Shown in pieces: positions 43,659 to 54,103 of a stretch of DNA of 64,000 bases. Below the pieces are notes generated by a model that did no database searches, was not told the origin of the DNA, and saw nothing but the letters and a program-made list of their open reading frames with translations. A program made the translations under genes and the position numbers. The DNA comes from Flavobacterium sp. GT3R68 (lineage in GTDB: Bacteria; Bacteroidota; Bacteroidia; Flavobacteriales; Flavobacteriaceae). Each line of letters starts with the position of its first letter. Positions within the stretch are counted from its first letter, which is position 1. The stretch spans positions 702,731-766,730 of the forward strand of contig NZ_VJZK01000001.1 of the NCBI RefSeq assembly GCF_007109225.1, given 5' to 3'.

Positions 43659-44795
43659 ATGTCAAAATTTGATACTATTCGTCCGTTTTATGATGCCGAA
43701 ATAAATGACGCTATCCGTAGCGTAATTCATCATCCGATGATGAAGGCATTGATGAATTTTACTTTCCCTGAAATGGAAGATGCAGAGTGGAAAGAGCAAT
43801 TAAAAAAGACGCATTCGATTCGAGATTTCCAATGCAACTTTATCTATAATTCCGTTCAGAAAGTACTTGAGAAAAGTTCTGATGGACTGACAACTTCCGG
43901 CTTCGAAAAACTGGACAGTAATACCTCTTATTTATTTATATCCAACCACCGGGATATCATTTTGGATACCTCTTTACTAAATGCCTGTTTGTTTGATCAT
44001 GGTTTGATCATGACCGCCTCAGCAATTGGTGACAATCTGGTAAAAAAAGCGTTTTTATTGACTTTGTCCAAACTGAACAGGAATTTTCTGGTCCAACGAG
44101 GACTCTCTCCAAGAGAAATGCTGCAAAGTTCTAAACTTCTTTCCGAGTATATGGCGCAATTACTATTGCGTGAAAATCGTTCTGTATGGATTGCTCAAAG
44201 AGAAGGCAGGACCAAAGACGGTAATGATGCAACCAATCCAGGAGTGTTAAAAATGCTGGCAATGGGTTCAGAAGAAAAAAACCTGATGGAATATTTTAGA
44301 AATATAAAAATCGTTCCTGTTTCAATATCATACGAATATGACCCCACGGATGCTTTGAAAATGCCTCAATTAATGGCAGAAGCCAACAATGAGACGTATA
44401 TCAAAGAAAAAAATGAGGATTTCATGACGCTATTAAGCGGAATTATGGGACAGAAAAAGCGGATTCACATTCATGTGGGTGAAGTATTGAACAAGGAGCT
44501 GGATCTCATTGAAACGCAATTTGACAACTCGAATAAGCAAATCCAGGCTTTGGCACAGGTTATTGACGAATCGATTTTGAGTACATATAAATTATGGCCG
44601 ACCAATTACATTGCTTACGATATCCTCAATAAAAGCCAAACGTATTCTCATATGTATACGGAGAACGAAAAATCGCTTTTTGAACGCAGGCTGGAAATGA
44701 GGATCGATGAACAGAATCCTGTGGCATTACAAGGATTTTTGGCGATGTATGCTAATCCTGTAGTCAATAAATTAAAATACCAAAATGCAGTCTAA
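43659..44795 (+). CDS. Glycerolipid acyltransferase-like protein (PlsC/PlsB superfamily)
   Basis: The start is at the ATG 43659 (MSKFDTIRPF); the frame could open at a TTG at 43611. The protein of about 378 residues has the acyltransferase motif SNHRDIILD (a variant of NHxxxxD) and REGRTKDGND in place of the usual EGTRS block. These act on glycerol-phosphate or related acceptors with acyl-CoA or acyl-ACP. Its end overlaps the asparaginase start by 11 bases. Confidence 0.85.
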   Translation: MSKFDTIRPFYDAEINDAIRSVIHHPMMKALMNFTFPEMEDAEWKEQLKKTHSIRDFQCNFIYNSVQKVLEKSSDGLTTSGFEKLDSNTSYLFISNHRDIILDTSLLNACLFDHGLIMTASAIGDNLVKKAFLLTLSKLNRNFLVQRGLSPREMLQSSKLLSEYMAQLLLRENRSVWIAQREGRTKDGNDATNPGVLKMLAMGSEEKNLMEYFRNIKIVPVSISYEYDPTDALKMPQLMAEANNETYIKEKNEDFMTLLSGIMGQKKRIHIHVGEVLNKELDLIETQFDNSNKQIQALAQVIDESILSTYKLWPTNYIAYDILNKSQTYSHMYTENEKSLFERRLEMRIDEQNPVALQGFLAMYANPVVNKLKYQNAV

Positions 44796-45810
44796 GGCCA
44801 AAATACTTCTGATTTATACCGGCGGAACAATCGGTATGATGAAAGATTTTGAAACCGGAGCATTAAAAGCGTTCAATTTCAGTAAATTACTCCAAAGAAT
44901 TCCTGAATTGAAACAATTGGATTGTGAAATTGAAACGATCTCTTTTGTAAATCCCATGGACTCCTCCAATATGAATCCGGAGAGCTGGATTAAGATTGCA
45001 GACATTATCGAGGAAAATTATGATTCTTTTGATGGATTTGTTGTTTTGCATGGCTCCGATACTATGTCATACTCAGCTTCAGCTTTGAGTTTTATGCTCG
45101 AAAACTTAAACAAACCGGTTATTTTCACGGGTTCCCAATTACCGATTGGAGATTTGCGCACCGATGCCAAAGAAAATTTGATTACTGCGATTCAAATCGC
45201 TTCGCTGCAGCATAAAAATGCGGTTATAAATGAAGTGGGATTGTATTTTGAATATAAATTGTACCGGGGCAATCGGACTACCAAAATAAATGCCGAACAT
45301 TTTAATGCGTTTGCTTCCCCAAATTATCCCGAATTGGCGGAATCCGGAGTGCATTTAAAAGTCAACCATGCGTTGCTTTTACCTAAATCACGTTCGAAGA
45401 AACTTAAGGTCAATACCGATTTGGATAATAATGTGGTTATCGTCAAGATGTTTCCAGGAATTAATGAAGCGGTTTTAGCTGCGATATTCAATATTCCGAA
45501 TCTGAAGGGTGTCATCCTCGAAACCTATGGGTCGGGAAATGCCCCTACCGAAGAGTGGTTTATTTCCCTAATGAAAAAAGCAATAAAAAACGGACTGCAT
45601 ATCATAAATGTGACGCAATGCTCCGGCGGAAGTGTCAGTATGGGACAATATGAAACCAGTACGCTGCTCAAAAAAATCGGGATCATTTCCGGAAAAGACA
45701 TCACTACAGAAGCCGCTGTTACCAAGTTAATGTATTTATTGGGACAAAAAGTGGCTCCTAATGTATTCAAAACCATCTTCGAAACAGCTATTCGCGGAGA
45801 ATTATCATAA
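44785..45810 (+). CDS. ansA: Type I L-asparaginase
   Basis: The 341-residue enzyme hydrolyses asparagine to aspartate and ammonia in the cytoplasm. Both catalytic-threonine motifs are present: LLIYTGGTIGMM at the start and LHGSDTMSYSASALSFML near residue 90. No signal peptide, fitting the type I class. It overlaps the acyltransferase gene and is followed by tRNA-Ser. Confidence 0.93.
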   Translation: MQSKAKILLIYTGGTIGMMKDFETGALKAFNFSKLLQRIPELKQLDCEIETISFVNPMDSSNMNPESWIKIADIIEENYDSFDGFVVLHGSDTMSYSASALSFMLENLNKPVIFTGSQLPIGDLRTDAKENLITAIQIASLQHKNAVINEVGLYFEYKLYRGNRTTKINAEHFNAFASPNYPELAESGVHLKVNHALLLPKSRSKKLKVNTDLDNNVVIVKMFPGINEAVLAAIFNIPNLKGVILETYGSGNAPTEEWFISLMKKAIKNGLHIINVTQCSGGSVSMGQYETSTLLKKIGIISGKDITTEAAVTKLMYLLGQKVAPNVFKTIFETAIRGELS

Positions 45811-45873
45811 AAACTGCTTTTAAATTTCGATAACTGACTTTTTTTTTTGTTCTTTGCAATCTTAAAATAAATT

Positions 45874-45961
45874 AGAGAGGTGGCCGAGTGGCTGAAGGCG
45901 CACGCTTGGAAAGCGTGTATATGGCAACATATCGAGGGTTCGAATCCCTTTCTCTCTGCCA
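45874..45961 (+). tRNA. tRNA-Ser(GGA)
   Basis: The cloverleaf folds well: a 7-bp acceptor stem (AGAGAGG with TCTCTCT), D-arm with GCCGAGTGGC, anticodon stem CACGC/GCGTG with loop TTGGAAA (anticodon GGA), a long variable arm typical of serine tRNAs, T-arm with TTCGAAT, discriminator G and an encoded CCA. Length 88 bases. Confidence 0.96.
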
Positions 45962-45982
45962 GATGATATTTAAGCAGTTAAG

Positions 45983-46014
45983 CCCTTCGAATCACAAGAT
46001 TTTGAGGGTTTTTT
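45983..46014 (+). terminator. Terminator of tRNA-Ser
   Basis: CCCTTCGAATC pairs with GATTTTGAGGG (one mismatch, two wobbles) around an ACAA loop and is followed by six T. It begins about 20 bases after the tRNA CCA end. Confidence 0.75.
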
Positions 46015-46045
46015 GTTTTAACCTACTTTAATATTATTCAATCAT

Positions 46046-46852
46046 ATGAATTACAAGTTAAACCCGAAATCCATATATGGAAAAGTGTTGCCAATCGCGT
46101 TGCTGATTGCATTGGTTAAATTCATATCCATATTTATCAAAACCAAAGATGGCGTTTCCGTAATAGAATTTATAGAATTTTCCGATGTTGGAGTCATTTT
46201 TACCGGAGCTTTTTTTGTAATGGGGCTTTTGCTTGCAGGTACCATGTCTGATTTTAAAGAAAGTGAAAAAATCCCGGGAGAAATTGCCTGCAACTTAGAG
46301 TCCATACAGGATTGGATGCTACTCGTGATCCGCGTTTCTTCGGTTTCCTCTTCTGGAGTAGTCTTAGACAAGAAATTGTTGAAATCCGAGTTGATTTTTG
46401 TAACCGATAATATTCTAGAATGGCTGAAAAGTAAAAATAAAAATTCCCAAACCGTCTTTCCGTTATTGAGGCGCTTGAATGAAATCGTATACTATTTTGC
46501 TGAAAATTCCTGTGATAAGGAAGCCATTAAAGGAATTCAGGAAAATACGAATGCGCTTCGCAAACAATTAACCCGAACCTATACTATCGCGCGTACTAAT
46601 TTTATCAGGTCAGCCTATATTTTACAACAGAGCATACTATTTATAATAATCCTGTTGGTAATCGTGAGTCATTTTAAAACGGATACGGCTTCTGTAGTGG
46701 TTTCAGGAGTTTTGTCATTTGTTTTTTTGTATTTGTATTTTCTTATCAAAGCCTTGGACGATCCATTCGATTTTGATGGTACGGATACTGAAATTGATTT
46801 GATGCCTTTAGATCGTTTTAGGAACAGAATAGAAAGCACTTTTATAGTTTAA
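46046..46852 (+). CDS. Membrane protein, bestrophin-like (DUF4239-type)
   Basis: The 268-residue protein has about four hydrophobic helices (residues 14-32, 48-66, and two between 195 and 235) and GLLLAGTMSDFKESEKIPGE after the second, which resembles the DUF4239/bestrophin-like family. A helical soluble part sits between the helix pairs. Possible ion channel-like protein; assignment is by resemblance only. Confidence 0.7.
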   Translation: MNYKLNPKSIYGKVLPIALLIALVKFISIFIKTKDGVSVIEFIEFSDVGVIFTGAFFVMGLLLAGTMSDFKESEKIPGEIACNLESIQDWMLLVIRVSSVSSSGVVLDKKLLKSELIFVTDNILEWLKSKNKNSQTVFPLLRRLNEIVYYFAENSCDKEAIKGIQENTNALRKQLTRTYTIARTNFIRSAYILQQSILFIIILLVIVSHFKTDTASVVVSGVLSFVFLYLYFLIKALDDPFDFDGTDTEIDLMPLDRFRNRIESTFIV

Positions 46853-46973
46853 GCAACCTAGTTCTCTAAAAACTCCTAGAATTTTCTGTCGGGGTTAAAT
46901 TTTTAATGTAATTTTATATGCGTATCAGTCTTAGTTTTCTGGGACAGGATATTGAAATCCCAAAAAAACCAAT

Positions 46974-47660
46974 ATGAGATTTTTTCTGAATATTTTTATT
47001 TTTTTCTCCATCTTCAATGCTTTTTCTCAGGAAGCACCAAATTTTGCCGCATTGGATTCCTTGTATAGGGAAGATCAGTTTTATGTCGGTATTACTTATA
47101 ATGATTTGCAAAACCGGCCAAAGGGGATCTCTCAAAACAAATTTACGCCTAGCTTTTCTATTGGGTTTTTGAGGGATATGCCCATCAATACGAAAAGAAA
47201 CCGGGCAGTAGCGGTTGGTCTGGGTTATTCCATTAATAATTACAATCACAGTCTTCTGATTTCGGAAACTGATGGAAGACCGGAATACAATAAAGTAGAT
47301 CCTGAAATAGATTATGATAAAAATAAATTAATCTTACATTACATTGACCTGCCAATCGAGTACCGCTGGAGAACCTCCACGCCTGAAAGCCATATTTTCT
47401 GGCGCATTTATACCGGAGTCAAATTAAGTTATCTTGTGTACGACAAATCAAAATATATTGATGGCGACAGCCGTATTATTGTTAAAGGAAATAAAGACCT
47501 GGATAAATTTCAATATGGACTTTACATGGCAGCAGGACGTAATACGTGGAACGTTTATGCTTATTATGGATTAAAACCCATCTTCAAATCGGCTCAACTG
47601 GAAGGGAATGAGATAAAAATGAGTACCCTGAATCTGGGGCTTATGTTTTATATCCTATAG
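46974..47660 (+). CDS. Outer-membrane beta-barrel protein (PorT-like)
   Basis: A 228-residue protein with a signal peptide (ending NAFSQ). Alternating strands and conserved phrases such as FSIGFLRDMPINTKRNRAVA and LHYIDLPIEYRWR resemble the PorT/OmpW-like barrel family of Bacteroidota. PorT proteins are tied to type IX secretion, but this gene is not beside other secretion genes, so I keep the general name. Confidence 0.78.
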   Translation: MRFFLNIFIFFSIFNAFSQEAPNFAALDSLYREDQFYVGITYNDLQNRPKGISQNKFTPSFSIGFLRDMPINTKRNRAVAVGLGYSINNYNHSLLISETDGRPEYNKVDPEIDYDKNKLILHYIDLPIEYRWRTSTPESHIFWRIYTGVKLSYLVYDKSKYIDGDSRIIVKGNKDLDKFQYGLYMAAGRNTWNVYAYYGLKPIFKSAQLEGNEIKMSTLNLGLMFYIL

Positions 47661-48260
47661 CCAAAAATATCCTAACACTACCTGCGGAAGCATTCCCACA
47701 AAGAAACCCAACACTAATTCCTGATTCGTATGCGCTTTCATGGCAAGTCGGGAAGAAGCAACGACTCCATTCATGAAAATTAAAAAAGCAATCGTGTAGA
47801 TAATATTGGTCTGCGTATGGAAACTCAATCCGATAACAAAAGCCGTTAACGTGCTGATGCCAATCATGTGCAGACTGACTTTTATTTTGCAAAGCAGAAA
47901 GATAAGCGCCATTATAGTACTTGCAAGGCCGCCTAAAAAGAAAAAATACAATTCCGGAATGGTTTCCAGTGTAATGCTTTTTTGGATGAGAGTGACAATT
48001 AAAACCGCCTGGATCATCAATGGAAATTTCCTTTGCGATAACTCCGAAACCATTATGTTATCGATTTTTCCTAAAGAACGAAGCAGAAAAAAAAAGGAGA
48101 TCGGAATAAATATGGTAATAATGACAATCTGAAGTACGATTAGAAGTTTTTGCTGGTCATTGAAATAACTTTCGTTGAACAAAAAATAAAACAAGGTCGC
48201 AAAAACCGGAATGAATATCGGATGGAATAAATAAGAAAAAAAGGGAAGGGTTTTTTTCAT
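47655..48260 (-). CDS. PAP2-like integral membrane protein
   Basis: The 201-residue protein has about six hydrophobic helices. The C-terminal part SSRLAMKAHTNQELVLGFFVG resembles the third motif region of PAP2-type lipid phosphatases (SRxxxxxHxxxEL), while the first motif is not clear, so activity is uncertain. It converges with the barrel gene, overlapping by six bases, and lies 12 bases after rpoN. Confidence 0.72.
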   Translation of the reverse strand: MKKTLPFFSYLFHPIFIPVFATLFYFLFNESYFNDQQKLLIVLQIVIITIFIPISFFFLLRSLGKIDNIMVSELSQRKFPLMIQAVLIVTLIQKSITLETIPELYFFFLGGLASTIMALIFLLCKIKVSLHMIGISTLTAFVIGLSFHTQTNIIYTIAFLIFMNGVVASSRLAMKAHTNQELVLGFFVGMLPQVVLGYFWL

Positions 48261-48272
48261 CAGAAGGCTGCC

Positions 48273-49739
48273 TTACATTTTTTTCCTCATTCTTGCCACC
48301 GGAATATCCAATTGCTCTCTGTATTTTGCAATCGTCCTTCTGGCAATCGGATAGCCTTTCTCTTTCAGAATTTCGGCCAGTTGATCATCCGGTAAAGGTT
48401 TTTTCTTATCCTCTTCCTCTATGACATTTTGAAGGATTTTCTTGATTTCAAGTGTAGACACATCTTCGCCCTGATCGTTTTTCATCGCTTCCGAGAAAAA
48501 CTCCTTGATTAATTTTGTTCCGTACGGGGTTTCAACATATTTACTGTTGGCTACCCTCGAAACGGTAGAGATATCCAAACCTACCATATCCGCAATGTCT
48601 TTAAGGATCATTGGTTTCATTTTGGTTTCGTCTCCTTCAAGGAAAAATTCCTGCTGATAATGCATAATGGCATTCATTGTCACAAAAAGTGTTTCCTGAC
48701 GCTGGCGTATCGCATCGATAAACCATTTGGCAGAATCGAGTTTCTGTTTGATAAACTGTACCGCTTCTTTTTGTGCGTTGGATTTATCCCGGGACTCTTT
48801 GTAAGTCTGCATCATTTCCTGATAATCTTTGGAAACATGCAAAGCAGGGGCATTTCGGCCGTTCAGGGTCAGTTCCAAATCTCCTTCTACAATACGGATG
48901 GCAAAATCAGGAACGACATGCTCGATCATTTTGTTGCTTCCCGTATAGGAACCTCCTGGTTTCGGATTCAGTTTTTCAATTTCCTCAATTCCTTTTTTCA
49001 GCTGTTCCTGTGAAACGCCGTATTTCTGTAATAACTTATCGTAATGTTTTTTGGTAAAAGCCTCAAATTGGTTTTCAACGATATCCATTGCCAATGCTAC
49101 TGATTCGGTAGGGGTTTTGTGTTTCAGCTGCAATAAAAGACATTCCTGCAAATCCCTGGCTCCAACTCCTGAAGGTTCCAGTTCGTGAATGATGTGCAGC
49201 ATGCGGTCCACCATTTTTTCATCGGTGTAGATTCCCTGGGTGAAAGCCATATCGTCTACAATGTCCTGAACACTTCTGCGGATGTAACCCATATCGTCTA
49301 TACTTCCAACAAGGAATTCGGCAATTTCGCGTTCCTCATCATTCAGAATAAACGTATTCAGCTGATTAATCAGATCCTGATGAAAACTCACCGGTGCCGC
49401 CAAAGGAGATTCCCTTTCCTCGTCGTCATCGCTGTAGTTGTTGACCTGCGTCTTATAATCCGGCGTGTCGTCATTACTTAAATATTCATCGATATTAATA
49501 TCTTCGGCATCAATTCGTTCGGATTCGGACGCATCGTAATCGTCATACTCTTCATTTTCGAACTCATCCTTTTCATAGTCCTCTTCCTCTTTTCCGGATT
49601 CGAGAGCGGGATTTTCATTCATTTCCTCCAAAAGGCGTTGCTCGAAAGCTTGCGTAGGCAATTGAATTAACTTCATCAGCTGGATTTGCTGTGGAGATAA
49701 TTTCTGTGATAATTTTAAATTTAAAAATTGCTTTAGCAT
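48273..49739 (-). CDS. rpoN: RNA polymerase sigma-54 factor
   Basis: The 488-residue factor shows the N-terminal activator-interacting region (LSQKLSPQQIQLMKLIQLP), an acidic region II (about 45-110, many D and E), the core-binding domain and the DNA-binding C-terminus with the RpoN box ARRTIAKYRE. It directs transcription from -24/-12 promoters with enhancer-binding proteins. Presence of rpoN is usual in Flavobacteriaceae. Confidence 0.96.
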   Translation of the reverse strand: MLKQFLNLKLSQKLSPQQIQLMKLIQLPTQAFEQRLLEEMNENPALESGKEEEDYEKDEFENEEYDDYDASESERIDAEDINIDEYLSNDDTPDYKTQVNNYSDDDEERESPLAAPVSFHQDLINQLNTFILNDEEREIAEFLVGSIDDMGYIRRSVQDIVDDMAFTQGIYTDEKMVDRMLHIIHELEPSGVGARDLQECLLLQLKHKTPTESVALAMDIVENQFEAFTKKHYDKLLQKYGVSQEQLKKGIEEIEKLNPKPGGSYTGSNKMIEHVVPDFAIRIVEGDLELTLNGRNAPALHVSKDYQEMMQTYKESRDKSNAQKEAVQFIKQKLDSAKWFIDAIRQRQETLFVTMNAIMHYQQEFFLEGDETKMKPMILKDIADMVGLDISTVSRVANSKYVETPYGTKLIKEFFSEAMKNDQGEDVSTLEIKKILQNVIEEEDKKKPLPDDQLAEILKEKGYPIARRTIAKYREQLDIPVARMRKKM

Positions 49740-49820
49740 GGTAATGTGTATTCGGTTATTTGATGACTTGGTTATTAATTATTATTGGATAAACAATTTA
49801 CCGAATCAACAAATTTACTA

Positions 49821-51254
49821 TTAGAATTCAGCGTTCATTGGTGTTCTTGGGAAAGGAATCACGTCACGGATATTGCTCATTCCGGTTACGAAAAGTACCA
49901 GTCTTTCAAATCCAAGTCCAAATCCTGAATGAACCGCGCTTCCAAATCTTCGGGTATCCAGATACCACCATAATTCTTCTTCATCGATTCCTAAAACTTT
50001 CATTTTCTCAACCAACACGTCGTAACGTTCCTCTCTTTGGGAACCTCCAACGATTTCCCCGATTCCTGGGAAAAGTATATCCATCGCGCGAACTGTTTTT
50101 CCGTCTTCGTTCAGACGCATATAAAACGCCTTAATATTTGCTGGGTAATCGAATAAGATTACCGGGCATTTAAAGTGTTTTTCCACCAAATAACGTTCGT
50201 GTTCCGACTGTAAATCGGCACCCCATTCGTTAATGATATAGTTGAATTTTTTCTTTTTATTCGGCGTTGAATCCCTTAAAATGTCAATTGCCTCGGTATA
50301 CGAAACACGTTTGAAATTATTTTCCAAAACGAAATTCAATTTTTCCAATAACGGCATTTCGCTTCTTTCGGCCTGAGGTTTCGCTTTTTCTTCTTCGGTT
50401 AAACGAGCTTCCAGGAATTTCAAATCTTCCGGGCATTTTTCCATTACATATTTGATGACGTACTGGATGAAATCTTCCGCCAGGTCCATATTATCATTCA
50501 AATCATTGAAAGCCACTTCCGGTTCTATCATCCAGAATTCGGCCAGATGGCGTGATGTATTCGAATTCTCCGCTCTGAACGTTGGTCCAAAAGTATAAAC
50601 CTGGCCCAATGCCATCGCAAAAGTTTCAGCTTCCAATTGTCCGGAAACGGTAAGGTTGGTTTCTTTTCCGAAGAAATCTTCTTTGTAATTGATTTTTCCT
50701 TCCTCTGTTCTTGGCGTATTGTCAAAAGGCAAAGCGGTTACTTTGAACATTTCCCCGGCACCTTCAGCATCCGAACCGGTAATGATTGGCGTGTTTACAT
50801 ATACAAACCCTTTTTCCTGAAAATAATGGTGTACGGCAAACGACAAAACCGAACGTACGCGCATAATCGCTCCAAAAGCATTGGTACGCACACGTAAATG
50901 CGCATTTTCACGTAGGAATTCCAACGAATGTTTCTTAGGCTGCATTGGGAATTTCTCCGCATCCGAATCACCAAGGATTTCAAGTCTGGTTACCTGAATT
51001 TCATATTTCTGACCCGCACCTTTGCTTTCCACCAATTCACCAATTACTGAAATGGCTGCTCCGGTGGTAATTCTTTTTAAAGTTTCTTCCGGTGTGTTTT
51101 CAAAATCGACAACACATTGTATATTATTGATCGTCGAACCGTCGTTCAGTGCGATAAATTGACTGTTTCTAAAAGTTCTCACCCAACCTTTTGCATTTAC
51201 TTCGTGAAGCGTTTTTGTACTGTTCAGTAAGTCTTTAACTTTTGTATGTTTCAT
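49821..51254 (-). CDS. asnS: Asparaginyl-tRNA synthetase
   Basis: The 477-residue class II enzyme has an OB-fold N-terminus ([19 protein letters not shown]), the motif 2 segment [21 protein letters not shown] and motif 3 [15 protein letters not shown] near the C-terminus. It charges tRNA-Asn directly. Distinct from aspS at 8624-10375. A -7-like TATATTTG lies at 51307-51300 with a weak -33. Confidence 0.96.
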   Translation of the reverse strand: MKHTKVKDLLNSTKTLHEVNAKGWVRTFRNSQFIALNDGSTINNIQCVVDFENTPEETLKRITTGAAISVIGELVESKGAGQKYEIQVTRLEILGDSDAEKFPMQPKKHSLEFLRENAHLRVRTNAFGAIMRVRSVLSFAVHHYFQEKGFVYVNTPIITGSDAEGAGEMFKVTALPFDNTPRTEEGKINYKEDFFGKETNLTVSGQLEAETFAMALGQVYTFGPTFRAENSNTSRHLAEFWMIEPEVAFNDLNDNMDLAEDFIQYVIKYVMEKCPEDLKFLEARLTEEEKAKPQAERSEMPLLEKLNFVLENNFKRVSYTEAIDILRDSTPNKKKKFNYIINEWGADLQSEHERYLVEKHFKCPVILFDYPANIKAFYMRLNEDGKTVRAMDILFPGIGEIVGGSQREERYDVLVEKMKVLGIDEEELWWYLDTRRFGSAVHSGFGLGFERLVLFVTGMSNIRDVIPFPRTPMNAEF

Positions 51255-51349
51255 TATAATTATGAATTGGTATTAAAAATGTTCTTGCATTTTGAAATGC
51301 AAATATAATCGATTTGTTGTAATTGTCATGGTGGGAAATAGTCTAATCA

Positions 51350-51450
51350 GGAGCTATTTCCCGCTATTCGCTATATCTTTTACTTTTTTGATTGCTTCGT
51401 TCCTCGCAATGACAAAAAAAGTAAAAGGATACCGCTGCTATCGGGGCTAA
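51350..51450 (+). repeat. Dispersed intergenic hairpin repeat, copy C (between MMPL exporter and asnS)
   Basis: Starts GGAGCTATTTCCCGCTATTC and ends CTATCGGGGCTAA, like the other two copies. The central stem pairs ATCTTTTACTTTTTT with the A-rich AAAAAAAGTAAAAGGAT side, and an inner part (ATTGCTTCGTTCCTCGCAAT) can form its own small hairpin. Same strand as copies A and B. Confidence 0.75.
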
Positions 51451-51489
51451 CGCAATCGGAAGCTTCGTTTTGTGCGTTAAAATAAAAAA

Positions 51490-53907
51490 TTAAAGCTTCT
51501 TTTCCAGATTATCAATCTCCTCATCGCTATGTTCAATAATATCGATTTTCGGTTCGATGAATTCCTGCTCGTTTGCCAGCGTTTTGTTTAACGTTAACAC
51601 CAAAGCCGGAAGCAGCATCAGATTCGACAACATTCCGAAGAATAAAGTGATTGAAACGAGTCCGCCCAAGGCGATGGTTCCCCCGAAACTTGACAGCATA
51701 AACACCGAGAATCCAAAGAACAATACGATTGAAGTATAGAACATACTCAGACCTGCGTCGCTGAATGTGGCGTATACGGATTTACGGATTTTCCAGTTGT
51801 TTTTCTTTAATTCCTCGCGGTATTGAGCCAGAAAACGAATCGTATCATCGACCGAAAGTCCGAACGCAATTCCGAAAACAAGAATCGTTGATGGTTTCAG
51901 CGGAATATCAAGGAAGCCCATAATACCGGCGGTCAGTAACAGTGGCAATAAGTTCGGGATTAACGAAACCAGTACCATTTTGAACGATCGGAACATAAAG
52001 GCAACCAACATGGAGGTCAGGAAAAACGCAAAAACCAATGACGAAAGCAGGTTGTCCAGCAAGTATCCGGTTCCTTTTTGGAACACCAGGGCTTTTCCTG
52101 TAATGGTCACATGATAGCGGTCCGGCGGGAAAAGTTTATTTGCCTTTTTCATGATCTCACTTTCGATTTTGGGCATTTTATCGCCACTGTCATCGCGCAT
52201 AAACGTGGTAATCCGTGCGTATTGGCCCGTGGAATCCACATAACTTTTCATCAGGTTGTCTTTGTTGCCCTTGGCGGCATTTTTTGCATACGATAAGATG
52301 AACGCCTGTTCCTGAGAAGTCGGCAGTTCGTAATATTCGGGATTGCCATTATAATACGCCTGTTTGGAATATTTTACAAGATTGACAATCGAAATGGGTT
52401 TGGACAATTCCGGGATTTCATCAATCGTTTCCTCCAATTCTTCCATTCGTTTCAGGGTAGCGAGTTTCATGACGCCCCGTTTCCGTTTGGTGTCAATCAT
52501 GATTTCTAGTGGCATCACACCATCGAATTCTTTTTCAAAGAAAACAATGTCCTGGAAAAAAGGTGCTTTTTTGGGCATGTCCTCAATGAGGCTGCCGGAA
52601 ATACGCATTTTGTAAATTCCAATGATGCTGATAATCAAGAGGCTCACTGCCACAACATAAATTGAAAAACGGTTGTATTTTACGTTTCGCAGAATCCACT
52701 CCATAAAAACCTTGACGTAATTTCGGTCCAGATGTTCGATATGTCTGTCTTTTGGAGGAGGAATATAACTGTGAAAAATCGGAATAACAATAATGCACAA
52801 AACAAAAAGGCCCATAATATTGATGGAAGTCACCACGCCAAATTCCAATAACAATTGATTATTGGAAGCTACAAAGGTGGCAAAACCGATGGCGGTGGTA
52901 AGATTGGTCATCAGAGTGGCCATTCCTACTTTGGTTGTAACGCGTTGCAAGGCTTTGGCTTTGTTTCGGTGGATTTTGTATTCCTGATGGTATTTATTGG
53001 TAAGGAAAATACAATTGGGAATTCCGATGACAATGATTAAGGAAGGAACCAAGGCCGTCAATACCGTAATCTCATAATGCAACAATCCCAAGAAACCAAA
53101 TGACCACATAACGCCGATAATTACAATGATTATTGAAATCATTGTCGCGCGGAAACTTCTGAAAAAGAAAAAGAAAAGCAAGGAAGTGACCAGTAAAGAG
53201 GCACCGATAAAAATGCCGATTTCGTTCATGATTGTTTGTGCGTTCAGCGTACGGATATAAGGCATTCCGGAAACACGGAGATCAATTTTGGTTTCGTCCT
53301 CAAAAGTTTTGATTGCCGGGATTAATTTTTTGATAATGAAGTCTTTCCTGGCCGGAGTATTGACGATTTTTTTGTCCAGATAGACCGCCGAACGGATACT
53401 TCCCGAACGTTTGTTGAAAAGCAATCCCTCATAAAAAGGCAAATCATTGAATAATTGCTTCTTAATTTTCGCCAGATAGGCCGGGTCTACTGTTTTGCTT
53501 TGGTCAACAAAAGGAACCAATTCAAACTTTTGGAGGGAGTCGTTTTTCTGTAATTTTTTTAAATCGTTCAGCGACACTACCAAGTCCACTTCCTTGTTAT
53601 TCTTAAGCGAGTTCATCATCTTACTCCACGCTGCATAGGCTTTTGGGGTAAAAATAGTACTGTCTTTAACCCCAATGATAACGAGATTTCCTTCTTCTCC
53701 AAATTTATTCAGGAAGGCGTTGTATTCGATATTGACAATATTATCATCCGGCAGAAGATTGGCCTCGGTATACGTAAAATGAATATGCTTCCACTGCATG
53801 GCCAGAAGCGCCGTTATTCCGACGATAATTGACAACATCAGAATTTTATTTCGAAGCACAATTCGGGCGATTAACTCCCAGAATCCTAAACTGAACCACT
53901 TGACCAT
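51490..53907 (-). CDS. MMPL/RND-type exporter with sterol-sensing-like domains
   Basis: The 805-residue protein has two repeats, each with one membrane helix, a large periplasmic domain and five further helices (for example around 225-380 and 625-780). Motifs such as VLTALVPSLIIVIGIPNCIF and LVFGIAFGLSVDDTIRFLAQY are those of the patched/MMPL branch of RND transporters, which often move lipids. No adaptor or channel gene is adjacent. Confidence 0.9.
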   Translation of the reverse strand: MVKWFSLGFWELIARIVLRNKILMLSIIVGITALLAMQWKHIHFTYTEANLLPDDNIVNIEYNAFLNKFGEEGNLVIIGVKDSTIFTPKAYAAWSKMMNSLKNNKEVDLVVSLNDLKKLQKNDSLQKFELVPFVDQSKTVDPAYLAKIKKQLFNDLPFYEGLLFNKRSGSIRSAVYLDKKIVNTPARKDFIIKKLIPAIKTFEDETKIDLRVSGMPYIRTLNAQTIMNEIGIFIGASLLVTSLLFFFFFRSFRATMISIIIVIIGVMWSFGFLGLLHYEITVLTALVPSLIIVIGIPNCIFLTNKYHQEYKIHRNKAKALQRVTTKVGMATLMTNLTTAIGFATFVASNNQLLLEFGVVTSINIMGLFVLCIIVIPIFHSYIPPPKDRHIEHLDRNYVKVFMEWILRNVKYNRFSIYVVAVSLLIISIIGIYKMRISGSLIEDMPKKAPFFQDIVFFEKEFDGVMPLEIMIDTKRKRGVMKLATLKRMEELEETIDEIPELSKPISIVNLVKYSKQAYYNGNPEYYELPTSQEQAFILSYAKNAAKGNKDNLMKSYVDSTGQYARITTFMRDDSGDKMPKIESEIMKKANKLFPPDRYHVTITGKALVFQKGTGYLLDNLLSSLVFAFFLTSMLVAFMFRSFKMVLVSLIPNLLPLLLTAGIMGFLDIPLKPSTILVFGIAFGLSVDDTIRFLAQYREELKKNNWKIRKSVYATFSDAGLSMFYTSIVLFFGFSVFMLSSFGGTIALGGLVSITLFFGMLSNLMLLPALVLTLNKTLANEQEFIEPKIDIIEHSDEEIDNLEKKL

Positions 53908-54103
53908 ATCACTGTTTTAAAGGGTAACAAAGGTAGTTAAAAGCGCGAAATCCATTTTAATTTACACCAGTTTTTATTTAAATATTGACATAGTTTTACG
54001 GCGAGTTTTAAATTTACATTAATATCTTGAAAATCGGTATTATTTATAGTGTGGGTTTTCTCATCTTTGTACTTCAAAAGACGAAAATACAGTACCTGTT
54101 TGT

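Noticed and set aside
8624..51254. aspS and asnS as a duplicated gene
   Set aside because: They are different class II synthetases with their own signatures (GAD domain only in aspS).
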